Positions 1 through 11,600 of a stretch of DNA of 64,000 nt are shown one piece after another (the first letter of the stretch is position 1; each line of letters starts with the position of its first letter). Under the pieces are notes generated by a model, which saw only the letters and a program-made list of their open reading frames with translations, was not told the origin of the DNA and searched no databases. The stretch covers positions 682,001-746,000 of the forward strand of contig OZ005696.1 in the NCBI GenBank assembly GCA_963930775.1, in the 5' to 3' direction. The translations under genes were made by a program, and so were the position numbers. Origin of the DNA: Cliona cf. orientalis (lineage: Eukaryota; Porifera; Demospongiae; Clionaida; Clionaidae).

Positions 1-3000
1 TTCTCTGCCTCTCTGTATGTTAGCAGAGTAGCCCTCTCCTTTCTCTCTCTCTACCAATTCTAACCTCACCAGTTTGTCCGAGTGGCAAGGGGGCCACTGT
101 TCCTCACGATTGATACGCCTTTCTTGATACTTTCCTTTCATACTGGAGACAAACCTGGAGCATTCATCTGATATCTTACTGGGAACACCTGTGAGTAGAA
201 CATAATTAAAAAATGATACGGATAATACCAATAAACTGCTAGCCTGGCAATGAATGAGTTTGGTATGCAGTAAGTATGCTCTAGTAGATAGCACACACAA
301 CATCTCTTCATCACTTGCGTCTGTTTAGACGGCAGCTACTAGTCATCAGGAGATGCCCCTTTAGAAAATCCATGATCAAACTAAATTTAGTATGCTTTGA
401 GTCATAGCGACGTTAAAAGAGTGGGTGGGTGGGGGTGGGGCAATGGCGTCAAGGAGGTAGCTATATATATACTAACTCGAGAGGAGGAGGGGGTGGGTGG
501 GGGACAGAATCACACAATTACAAATTTATTTGTCTTACCTCTTGTATCGCTGCTGTCCTTGAGGAGGGAGCACACAGCATCAGCATAGTCTAGTCTACCA
601 GCTTTGAAGAACACTTCAATCAGAGCCCTGTAAGTGGCTCCACTGCCAAGCCGAGACTTCCATATCCAAAGGGCCTCTCTCCTGTCATCATCATACATAA
701 TCGTAACATTAGTTGGGCCAATCACAAAATACCGTATTTCTTCTAAGCATTCGGCCCTTCTAATTATTCGGCACCCTTTACCGAATGATTGAAAATAGTC
801 TCTAATTTTCGGTAAAGGTCATCATGCATATACATGTATGCTATAAACGGTAATAGAATGCGCACGCAGACAGAATGTTGAATATTAACCTCTAAAAATT
901 CGGCGAAGCTAAAGCAATATTATTATTTTCATGCCGAATTTTTAGAAGAAATACGATATATCATCTTTGTCTGTCTGTCTGTCTGTCCGTTACGGAAGGT
1001 TGGCGAAAGTGATTTGACCTCGTGACACAAGTGGCTATATCTCTGGCCCTCGAGCACTAGAAGCTAGAACTAGGCGATCTCTGTAAGCGTCACCCTTGGC
1101 ACTAGCTACAGGCACGAACACTAGCTTCTTGGACAGACTGTACAAAACCAAGCAACAAATGGGGACTTACATTCAGTGGCCTGCAGTTAGCTAGGCAAGC
1201 AGCTCGATTCATGAGAAGACATGGTCTGAGTGGATATCACAGAGGCAGTAGATTCTGACTTTGACTTCTCGCATTCTCAAGTCTTGCGAGGGGAGCTAGA
1301 GCAAGCTAATGACTTTTTGGACAGTTGATTGAATGTGGCTGTGCACCCTATTATAAATAACAGTAAAAACAAATATGTCTCATTAACGCTCGGTGCGCAT
1401 GCGCACAAGGGTTACGGTAGTCTATTTGTTTGCTACCAGTCTACTGCCTGCGTAAGACATTAATATGCAACAAAATGAACCTACCAGCCAATTTTGCGCC
1501 AAATTCCAAAGGTTTTCAACTAAGGGATTTCGCAAAAAAAGCTTTCTCTCATGACTTATAGCTTATTCTTCATTTTTAGCATAGCGAAGTCAGCCATTTT
1601 TCATTCCCAGTACCGTAAACTATAATTATGGCTACAGGATACAGTTCATAGGCTATAGGGCAAACTCAATTGCGCAATCCATAGTTGCCATGTGGCAGTG
1701 GCGGTGTCTAATTCCAAGCAAAGCGAGGTTCCCACTCGGGTCCTGGTTGCACTTATGAGGTTTCCCAAATTTCTAAAATATTGCTTTCGGCCACCAGAGC
1801 AACACAGGCCAGCCTTTGCAGATTGTCAACTGTTGATCAGATTGCTAACCTGCTGCCAAGTGTACAAAGCCGTGCAATACTTTGTCTTGCCTAAGTATAT
1901 GTACCCCATTTGAAAAATTGTGCGCCTCCCTTAAAGCTCGCACTCCACTGTCACAGTTGTAGCCCCCATTCATTACTACTCACAGATTGGCTGACAATCG
2001 GCCCACTCTTTGAACATGTCAAACTGACAACCTAACTAAAAATTGGACTTACTGTGTGGGCGTAATGTTGCATCTGTGGACTTTATTGCACATATCCTGT
2101 AGTCCTTTTGTCAGCTCCTTCATAAACATAGGAGGTATCTAAAGCCGGTACCTATCCAATACTAAACTTTCAGACTCCTAGTCTTAACTAGCGCCTCGCC
2201 AGAGACGGTCAAATAGATCTACAGAACGCAAGGATTTTAGCACCATCTGACTCGTATTGAGGCAAACTTGCCCCACCCTAACTTGAGCCTCGTGCTTTGG
2301 CACATGCCAAGCACAAGGCTAGCGCTATAGCCCCACCCAGTGCTCGGCCTTAAGGCCTTGTGTACGTGGGGTGTGGTGCAACGCTAAATCCGGCGCGGTA
2401 TATGTATCCTCACCAATTATCGGCTTGTGCGCTGAGTGAGGAAATTCCTGCACTCATATGTGTCCCTAGTAAATGCTCACCGTTCCGCCATCCTGATCAC
2501 ATGTACACCCGGGTTCGAGACTAAATCATAGCTTATGGTCTCCTGTCATAGCTTTATAGTGCATAAGGCCAAGCTTGGTTGTACTCTTGATTGTACGTGT
2601 ATCTTTAGATGATAGTAGCTATCCAGTGCAGTCTAGCAACCTGGCCAGTATTGCATGCGGTTTTAAATTTAATTTGTCAGCTGGTTAGTGTTTCAGAGCC
2701 ACACACTGCATCAGCACAATTATTGTAGCACTACAAGAATAGCCAAAACATCGTTTTCATCACAAAACTACTAGAGTATTTACCACCATTCCTGATTAGC
2801 ACCATATCTATCATCAACATCTACTGTTAAACACTGCATTTGCGCCGAGCGTTCTGCACTTTAATGCTCTAGTTAACATGGTAGTTTATTATCTCTGCTG
2901 CATGTATGATAAACTAATTTACCACTGTAGTAGCTTAATTAATATTCATGTCTTCCTGGTTGGATCCCAGTGGACATTCCTAATCCTCCCTTTTGACATT

Positions 3001-6000
3001 GCCCACCTGCTGTTGGATATTCATCTTTTGTTGACTTACTGACCCACCCCTTTTTTGACACAGCCCACCTCCTGTTGGATATTATTCATCTTTTGTTGAT
3101 TTTCTGACCCACCCGTTATTCAATATAGTTGTTGCTTATAGGTTGGAGGTAGGTTCTCAACCTTAAGCCTATACTAGAATACATGTATATCACACAATGC
3201 TTGCACTATGCATCTGACATGACAAATTATTTGTGTTAAAATAGCTAACAATATAGTGATATCATTATACTAAGATTATAGTTGTCCGTGCGTGCGTGTG
3301 TGCGTTTGTGTGTACGACCGGAAAGGTGACCGGAAGTGATTCGACCCAAGCTAAAACGTTATATTTCTAGGCATCACTGGACTTGGGGCGATACAACAGA
3401 TAGCCCACTGATACGGCTGGGTATGGCCCCAGCAGCGACTAAAGTCAGCTGCTTCAAAGAAACGCCAGGGCAGAATTAGATTGAACAGTACCACTTACAA
3501 TGGCGGCCTGTAGAATGCAAAGGGGTGACACTTTGGAGTCAATATTGCCCATAGGTGCTGTCCAAAAGGAGGCAATTCTATTCTAAGCGTCTTCTCTTGG
3601 GAGCCCTTGCAAGCGAAGCTGCAAGACAACTAACGAGTTTCTTTAGCTAGCTAATTGACAAAGTCACATGATCAGGAAGCACGTGCGCGCGCATGCGCAT
3701 GCGCAAAATATGTAGGTAAAGGTCGTCGATGATACATGCACAATAATATGCAGCACAGAGGATAAAGGAGTGAGCGAGCGAAGCGAGCTCACTCCTTGTA
3801 TATATATAATAATATGTTATATATACATGAGTGTAAAATTGTGACTTATCACAGGCAAGACCACTCTATATGTACATACAATTGTACTTACTATCCCCTA
3901 CTTTTGTGGGTCCCAATGCCAAAATAGAACGTCATGTGCAGCAGGGGACTCATTTGTACACAATAAGGATACTTGGGACCCCTATTAAGGAACATCGAGA
4001 CTCGGTCTCCAGTTCCTCGATAGGCCAGTATAAATCCATGTAGGGAAAAGCCTACCCCCTCCAGAAAATGCACCGTATGGCCAGAAATTTTCAAGGGAGC
4101 CAATTCTTTTACAGTTTTTGCGGTTGACTTGCGATCCACAAAAATTAACCGATTCTACGCAGATTGTGGATGATGTCATTACTCGTAACCACTAAATTAT
4201 ATAAAGATAGTGTATATACTACCTATTAGTCTTTATACAGCATCCTAGAACGGTTGTCATAGCCATGAACACTTTATTCACATGAAGGAGTCATTGTACA
4301 ACCTTCATAGTTCGTTACTAGTATGCTATTTCTGAACGCAAAAGCTTAAAAGCTTACTTACCTCCAAACCGTTGCCGTCTGAAGTCCATCCAGAGCTCTT
4401 TGTCTCCCTTTGTCTACACAGTAAGGTAGATATAGATCTAATCTAACTGTATGCTTAGCGATATGTCTGTACTCCACATACTAAGGCAGAAAACAAGGCT
4501 ACTTCAATACTAGCTATAGGGTCAATCCAGGGACTATACATTATCTTGCAAATGGGTTGGAAATGCTACAGCTACATTAATACTACACTCGCCAAAATTC
4601 TACAATCATCGTTACGCCCGGAAATGTACCCGTCTAATCTCAGACAGGATGCCAAGCCCAAACTAATCTACTAAGAAATAATGAGCACAGTAATAATAGC
4701 GTGAGCGCCTTAAGCATGACATGCACGCACGTGCACCTTAATTAAGGTGTATCTCGGTACAATTGAAATCTGCTAAATAAAAAAGCCTAAATGCATGTTC
4801 TCATAGTCTCATCCCCAGACCCCACCCTCACAGAGGGAAAACGGTCTGGTGAACTTGGGCTGAATCCTCAGTTCTTGCACGCCGACAAGGCTATGCAGAG
4901 CTTGGTTCTGATTGGTCGTTATGGCTGTATTTGCATGTAATCGCAACCGGCAGTAAAGCAAACCTTGAACCTGATTGGTCAGTGAAATTAAAGAACTTAT
5001 ACAGCTATACAGCGATGTTGCATTCCTGCGGCAAGCTTGTCATGTGACTGAGCAGAGCTGCGATCTCATTGGTGTGTGTCCTTAGCGCAGGCCCAAGGAT
5101 TCTGCCCAAGTTCACCAGACCCTTTTTCTCTTTGGAGGTGGGGTCTGGGGATGAGACTAACGTTCTCACAATGTCGACACGCACGACAACAGGGGGCGTG
5201 GCATCGTGGTACATGCCGCTGCTGGATAGCTGGTTTATTTCACACCAGTTCATTGTTATTAAGCTTCTTCTACACTCCATGACCATAGCCTTGATCATAT
5301 GCAACTTCTGTGCCATTTCTCGATCTCCACCAAGTATAAATACGATTGATCGATCTGCCAGTTTCAACAAGATTTGAGCCACGGTGTGTGTGCAGTAAGA
5401 TGCGGAGTCTAATGAATACTGTGGGTGAAGCAACTCTGGAATATCCATCCGCAAAAATTAGATAGTGAAATCGCTTTCTGCGAATACTGGATCCCTTGAA
5501 ACTTTTTGGCCATAAATATTATGGTAATCAAAAATGGAGGCAGTAACCCCTAAAATATCTTTTTTTTTCACCCCCAGGATATCAACAAAATAGCCTCAAA
5601 TTCATCCCAAAATCCTGCCACCCCATCAACTTGAAGAGGTAGGCTAATCTCTTCTCTACACAGCCGTTCACACTCTCCATTTTCTTTCAACACTTTTTGC
5701 AATATTAGCCAGCTGAAGATAAATTGGGGGTAGCTAAACTATGAGGGACTCAAATTATGTCTAAATAGTGTTTGATGCAAATGTTAACAAGTCTAGGGGT
5801 GAAAATTAATCAAGTTGTGTGCTGGCTTGATTTACCCCATTAATTTAATATGTCTTGAGTATCAAATTGTTACTCCATAGGGGTGTATCTTCACGGCATT
5901 AAATGGAAATTCAATAGCAAATTAGCAGGCAATCAGCGCTTATAGCGTGATACGGTATTCACAAAAAATCACAGATCAGTGCCCTAATTATTTTCCTATC

Positions 6001-6264
6001 AAGAAAGGCTCCTATTACTTACTTTTGTAGTTCTAGTCGATTGGGGTACTTGCATCTGATCTCTCTCCTGACTGGCTCGCTCAGGCCGAGGTGATCAGCT
6101 ATCGCTCCTTCCCAGTCTGTCATTGACCGGGCTATCTTGCCAAGGTGCCGAGGTATCAGTTGACCTCTCTCGTCCCTGTGCTCAAAGTCGATCTCTCGAT
6201 CCAATTTCCATCGATTAGCGTCAGGAACGGAGGATAAAACGGCGTCTAAGCTTCTTTCTGACAT
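1..6264 (-). CDS. NLR1: Death-NACHT NLR receptor, 3' part beyond window edge
   Basis: Three minus-strand exons fit together in phase. Exon 1 is 6023-6264 (ATG at 6264, donor GTAAGT, phase 2). Exon 2 is 539-681 (acceptor TGACAG, 143 bp, phase 1). Exon 3 starts at 188 and leaves the window at base 1. Exons 1 and 2 together encode about 128 residues that read as a Death domain, with DWEGAIADHLGLSE in the middle helices and VFFKAGRLDYADAV near the end. Exon 3 opens with the linker found before the NACHT domain in NLR2-NLR4, so NACHT and LRRs are expected to the left. Family knowledge: Death-NACHT-LRR proteins are cytosolic sensors that oligomerise on ligand binding. The 5.3-kb first intron holds several small transposons. 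Exon sizes and phases match NLR2 exactly except for one extra codon in exon 1. The NACHT identity of the missing part is inferred. Confidence 0.85.
730..958. mobile_element. TACCGTA-end MITE in NLR1 intron 1
   Basis: The element begins TACCGTATTTCTTCTAA and ends with the near inverse TTAGAAGAAATACGATA. The interior has further inverted pieces around AATTCGGC. Ends next to TA suggest a Tc1/mariner-type TA target. No coding capacity is seen. Confidence 0.6.
1350..2986. other. NLR1 intron sequence without recognised feature
   Basis: Open frames here are short and lack family motifs or convincing splice partners. A GTCTGTCT microsatellite lies just to the left (about 969-987). I see nothing else I can support; this is intron 1 of NLR1. 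Confidence 0.5.
2987..3113. repeat. Two-copy tandem repeat of about 65 bp
   Basis: Two adjacent similar units share GCCCACCTSCTGTTGGATAT followed by TCATCTTTTGTTGA and CTGACCCACCC. They differ by small indels. The tandem lies in NLR1 intron 1. Confidence 0.7.
3250..3690 (+). repeat. Dispersed repeat, copy 1 (inverted copy at 18060-18515)
   Basis: The stretch from ATATCATTATACTAA through AAGTGATTCGACCC, GCATCACTGGACT and CAAAGTCACATGATCA recurs in reverse complement at 18060-18515. Similarity is clear over about 430 bp with substitutions and indels. It is non-coding in all frames and most likely a non-autonomous transposon or an old one. Boundaries are approximate. Confidence 0.7.
3765..3797. 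repeat. Hairpin with GAGCGAAGCGAG loop
   Basis: AAGGAGTGAGC and GCTCACTCCTT pair across a GAGCGAAGC core. Similar cores sit in the loops of the inverted repeats at 45585-45721 and near 14750. Confidence 0.65.
4804..5159. mobile_element. TAGTCTC-end foldback transposon with 9-bp TSD
   Basis: A 57-bp left arm starting TAGTCTCATCCCCAGAC is matched by a right arm ending GGTCTGGGGATGAGACTA. Flanking 9-mers ATGTTCTCA (4795-4803) and ACGTTCTCA (5160-5168) differ at one base, giving a 9-bp target duplication. Long inverted ends with 9-bp duplications are typical of Mutator-like non-autonomous elements. The same terminal sequence bounds 24638-26782 and 60412-60466. Confidence 0.8.
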
Positions 6265-6879
6265 GGCTCAGGAAATCAAACAAAATGCAGATCTAGAAAT
6301 GGTCAGCAAATCAGCAGTGACTATGTAGCCAGATGGATGCGAAAATAGGGCTAGGGCTAGGGCTGGAGGTATATATAGCCATAGCTAGGGCCGCAGCTCC
6401 GCCGCGCCGTGTAGCAGGGATTCCTATTCATAGCACAAATTCAGTGACTTGTAGCTAATAATAGTAACAGCTAACTATGTGACCAGCTATGAGAAAAGTA
6501 TGTCAGTATGTAGCATGTTGCATGCATGCATGGAGTAGTGTACTGTTCATGTAGCTAAAGCTAATCCACTCTGTTTGTGCCTATACAAACAAAAGCTGTA
6601 GCTATACACACAACCAGCCACATAATTTTGTCAAAAGTCTGAGGCTATTTGGGCATAAAAATTGAACACTATCATCGTCCACAAAATTAATGGTCCCTTT
6701 TCTCATAGCAGGTCACATAATATATTATTATTACTGTAATGATATCGATAGTAACAATATATAAGACATAAACTGACTACAAAACTATAACTGAGGTATA
6801 GAAATCAGTTCTAGTAACTGCTGACAGTAGCAGATACATGTGGTTTATAAAGATGGCGTCCATGATCCATCCATCTGGC

Positions 6880-7128
6880 TTAGCTCTCCTCATCAAAGTG
6901 GAGCTGTCTTGGTCGGAGGAGAAAGCTCCTAGCCTCCTCTGTCAGCACCCTCTGGTCAGCGGTCTGACCACAGGCATACTTAGACCACTCAGCAGGAAGC
7001 TGTGAGTGAAGGGGGGAGGAAAAGAGGATCAAAAATTTAATGATTGAACAGTAAGAATTACTGGGATTTCGCCTTTGTTTTCTTTCAGAGAGTGATTTGT
7101 TGATAGCCTCAGTCATCCTGGGACAAAA
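6880..7128 (-). pseudogene. Orphan last exons of the Ser/Pro-rich gene (copy E)
   Basis: 6880-6999 is a full-length 120-bp copy of the terminal exon of the gene at 52563-56685, with an acceptor CACAG and an in-frame stop (TAA instead of TGA). About 7072-7128 resembles the preceding 63-bp exon. No other exons of this gene are found upstream on the minus strand. The fragment lies 616 bp upstream of the NLR1 ATG, the same relation as at the other three NLR genes, so it is best read as the relic of a Pro-rich plus NLR unit. Confidence 0.75.
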
Positions 7129-7315
7129 CATTCCCTTCTCAGGAAGGGAAGAAGTGTACATCGAAAAAATAAAGAATCGTACATAGCGGGAAATATTCAA
7201 GGGAGAAAATTTTCGCGAATCAGTAGGAAGTGAGAATTTTGTGCACAAAAATGCGAATTGCAGCATTTGCAATTTGGCTAGCTAGCTACTTGCTATAAAG
7301 TGTAAATCCTCTTGT

Positions 7316-7331
7316 CCCCCCCCCCCCCCCC
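7316..7331 (+). repeat. C16 homopolymer before an exon acceptor
   Basis: Sixteen consecutive C bases lie just before the CCAG acceptor of the dehydrogenase exon. The tract may act as its polypyrimidine tract. Confidence 0.8.
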
Positions 7332-7341
7332 AATAATCCAG

Positions 7342-7690
7342 ATGGACGTACTCCGCTACAAAGGGGACGATCCTGATAATGACCAAGTGCATGGCCCTTG
7401 ACCTCTCTACTGACAACATCCGTGTCAACTCGATCAGCCCAGCGTGGGTGTGGTCTCCTGAGGTTGCCAAGGCAGCGGGAGGGGACAGGGAGAAATGGGA
7501 GCTGGTCTGGTCATTCCACATGCCTCGACGATTCTGTGAGACATCAGAGGTGGCCAGTGTCATCAGTTTTCTGCTCTCTGATGATGCGTCTTATGTGACT
7601 GGGTCTGATATTCCCGTGGATGGGGGGTACCTCAGCATGACCCCAGAGGGGTTCGGGGAAAAATCATCCTTCGCTGGAACTGAGTACTAA
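7342..7690 (+). pseudogene. Orphan last exon of a short-chain dehydrogenase/reductase
   Basis: After a C-rich tract and the acceptor AATCCAG, the frame reads YSATKGTILIMTKCMALDLS, then NIRVNSISP and GSDIPVDGGY, and stops at TAA 7688-7690. These are the catalytic YxxxK segment, the beta-6 region and the C-terminal DGG motif of classical SDR enzymes (NAD(P)H-dependent oxidoreductases). About 113 residues are present. The N-terminal Rossmann half with the TGxxxGIG motif was not found upstream. The exon may be a translocated or leftover last exon, or may belong to a gene whose other exons I missed. The frame itself is undamaged. Confidence 0.75.
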
Positions 7691-7995
7691 TACAATGCTA
7701 TGATGTAGTATACTAATAATTTAAATTTTGTTCCAGAAAAATTCTGCATAAGAAATTATCACCCAAGAAATTAGTAAATTTTATGATCTTGAGAATAATT
7801 AATGGTTGGAAAAATCATTAAAATGAAGTACATCACATCCTTGAATATAGTAAACCACATTAACGCAATACATACATAATTACTATAAATTACATACACA
7901 TGTACCTGTACTGTTTACGTAACTACAATGTTATCATAAGTGGAGGCTCTCTACTCCTGACCTTTGCCCCCTTTAGCCCAATACTATATAGAAGA

Positions 7996-8186
7996 TACCG
8001 TAAATCGCGAATATTTAGTGTCTAAAATATTTCGTGCAATAATTTTTCACGTTAAATAATTTTCGGACAAATGACCCTGTACCGCATCATCGTCAACGTT
8101 GCGTATTCGTTTTCGTGCATTTAATTTTCACACAAGCCAGGCTGTCCGAAAATATTTTAACAACGAAATATTTGCGATTTACGGTA
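7996..8186. mobile_element. TACCGTA-end MITE
   Basis: The left end TACCGTAAATCGCGAATATT mirrors the right end AATATTTGCGATTTACGGTA over about 20 bp, and inner parts are also inverted. Ends abut TA, consistent with a TA target duplication. It is 191 bp long and non-coding. Confidence 0.8.
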
Positions 8187-8639
8187 GTGCAATTCTGACT
8201 AGTTCTTTGTAACTGACAGCTTGCATTTTTTCAGCATGCCACATTGACGAACTGGGAGTGGCTTATAACATCCTTGTCTGTTGCTTATGTGAGTTGTTTC
8301 CAAATAATGTCCTATCTAAACTTCAAAGTACGTGACTAGTAGCTCCATTGTAATAATATGGTAAAGGGGCACTACGTAGGAGCGTAGATACTTCAGTTAT
8401 GCAATGTTATGCAATCAAAATGAACTATATAGTATTTACTGAACTGATTTAAATTGTACCTACAATATGCCTGTAACAATTAAATTAAATTTTCATGATT
8501 TGATTATTGCTTGTCATTATAAAATAAAAATTGCTATTAAATTTTGGGATATAATTGTGTAATCTTAATGCTCACTACAATACTCTTGCCAATGATGGCC
8601 AGGACCATGTACAACAAATTACCTTGAAACTAATCCATG

Positions 8640-11600
8640 TCACCTATTCGTAAGTAAAGCCGTTCTTATATCTTGAGCTAATTTTTTTTTCCCGTGTTTC
8701 CCCAATACTTGGATCAAGGTTCTCCAATTCACTGGCGTCTTTCCATTGCCTTGAAGCCATTTCATTAAAATCTCATGATTAGTATCAACGATCTTCTTGT
8801 CAGCATGGATATTTTCCACTTGAATTCCATTTGAATCTTGTAATAGTTCACTCCCAACTTTCTTGTATGAATCTGCTATCCTTTCTGCAATGTCAAATGA
8901 TGATTCATTGGGTAGCTCTAGGCGGCGCAGTTTCCTCATGTCTGGCCTTTCATCGAATATACTGTCTGTCAAGTCCAAACGCACATACCGATCCCGGTCA
9001 ATTTTTTTTGCCCTAATATGCCCTGTAAATTGAATAGTAAATTAGATCAACTTCTCATACCATATAGCTAATGGGGAAACTTTGGTGAGGTTTTAATTTG
9101 GCAATTCGGTATAGATTGCCAAATCAAAAACTCGCTAATTGAACTTAATGCATGTGTGCCTATGGCGGTAAGGCGATGGCCAAAATTAAACTTTGCCAAT
9201 ACTAATAGAGAGCCATTTCACAAATTTAATGCTTGCCAAAGTTATCCGCTGTACGGTACAAAATACCCCTGGGTGATGATGCTGTCACCTGTGACACTTG
9301 GCTAGATGCTCTAGCCATCAGGCCCAACTCATCAGAAAAATAATTATATAAGTGTACAGGTATAAAAATTAATAACTTACTTGATTCTCATCCTTGCCTG
9401 TCCCAATTTTTACAAACCGCCTCTACAAGTTTTATTGCTATTGCACGTGCATGCGCAGTAGCAACCCTTTACCAAATATCTAGAAAATAATATCAATATT
9501 ATTATGTTACTGATACCGCTCTCCTGATGAAAATGAAGCACTTGCAAAACCCTCGGTGCAATAGCAATAGCTAAGCCAAGCAACACTGGTACAGTTGTAA
9601 CCATAAGAATTAATGCACTAATATTGTACCGTGTGCCCTAAGTAAAGCCAAGAAGCATAGTCATGATAGTTGATAGCCGCTGCCTTCTGTGAGTTGTGAT
9701 GAGTCAGTTGAGTTATAAGAACTGTTGCTAGAGCTACACACTACTAATATTGAAATGAAGCCATTGCTGTCTCTTTTATCGATCGAGAGCTCCTCAAGAA
9801 GCGAAGAAGGCCATGGTGGTCAGCAAATGTCGCCAGAACTTTTGAACAAAGCGTTTTCAATAAAATCCAAACAATTCATACCTTGAAAATGCCGTAAAAA
9901 GCCTAATGGCACCTTGTTTGCATCGTACAAACCAGGTATGTAGCAGCTGGCGTGGTAACAGACACACACACACACACGGAGAAAATGACTACTGCATGTA
10001 CTCCTGGCGCATGCGCCGAGGGTTAATAAATGCCTCTCCCGGCCCAAATATGTTGGGAAAAAGTGAATGAGAATCAAGTAAATTACCTTACATGGCCTTA
10101 GGCCACACAGAATAAAATGAATCTTTTGTTTGAGCTAACATGACTACAAAAAATTAATAATAGGGTCCGTCAGCGGATGATAATTTAACCAAAGAATTTT
10201 AATTACAAGTGCCTAGCGTTCCTATGTAAAACTTGTAGTATTCCGGCTGTCCAGAGGTTTATGCTGCATGTGTGGTAGTCAAAATACGAGACCTATTAAA
10301 AGCCCAAGTCAGTATATATGTATAGGTTACATCACGAGGTGGAGGTCTCTACGGGATTTACACACCGAGGGCCGGAGGCCCGAGGCTGTGTAAATCGTGT
10401 AGAGACTGAACCGAGTGATGTAACCGACTTGTACCATGGGCTACGTGGTCCTGACAACGTATCTACGGCCTAGCAACTACAGCGCTGGCCATAAAAGGCT
10501 CGAGCGCGTACCTAGCAACAGTTCAAACCATCGTTGTCGATCGAGTCGACGCTGGACATCGATGCATAGTGAGCCGACGCCGTTTTCTGTCCAACTCGAG
10601 CGTCTTGCTTGACATTCAGAACCACAATACTATCTTCTCTGCGTATAAAAGGCCGGCCATGTCATCGCTGTCTTGATTTCAACTCGAGGTAGTCAGAGTG
10701 CAGCTCAGTTTTTACTACTGCTGACTTGGCAAATCATTCGCTCCACCCATTCAATTAACGCAGTAAGACCTGCCCACTAATCATCTGCATAGAGTACTCT
10801 GCATAGCATTAGAGCTCTGTACTTTATCTCTTTCACTAACAAAAGATGCTGTAACTACCCTAGCGGGCATGATCATGTAATTTCATAGCCTCAGAGGTAG
10901 GTGTCTATCTAGATAGACACCTCCTAGGAGGTGTCTATTTTATTTAGACACCTCCTATAAATCAATCTGATTGGTCAGAATGTTACAACCATGGTACAAG
11001 CCTGTAGTAAACTCAGCTATAGGATGCTTTAAATTTACAGCTGGTTGGGTTAGTTCAAACAAATATTTAACCTTATACATACTTATCATAGTTTTATAAT
11101 ACCGTATACGTGGAAATATTCGGTGGATAAAATTTCATCAATCCCAGTTGTATACATTTTTGGCAGAAAAATTTACCAATGAGAGCAGGTGGTGAATTTG
11201 TCTACGTGTACAGTAATTATAGGTTTCATTCTCAACATACCTGTTGGATGAATAGTGAAAGTGAATGGAAGTTTCATCAGCAAGGCAGCTGCAACTAAGA
11301 CTAGCATCATCACAAACAATTGCAACGGCCACCCTATGAAACAATATAAATTCAATAATGACTATAATATTATAGTGCTGTATTTGGGATCAAACAATCA
11401 ATTATTAGTGACCTCCTATAATTCAGTCCAGCCATATTACACTACGTACTTACCACACCACTTAAAACGATGTGTGACTGTTCTATCATCACTGGCCACA
11501 TCACTTTGGGTCGAGGTACTGCCTGAAGAAGGGTCAATATTTGGACTTTGTAGCATCTCTTGTCCAACATTCCCACCTGAAAAAAATTTTATCTTAAGGT

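Noticed and set aside
2500..2530. Possible tRNA B box (GGGTTCGAGAC)
   Set aside because: No matching A box or acceptor stem upstream.
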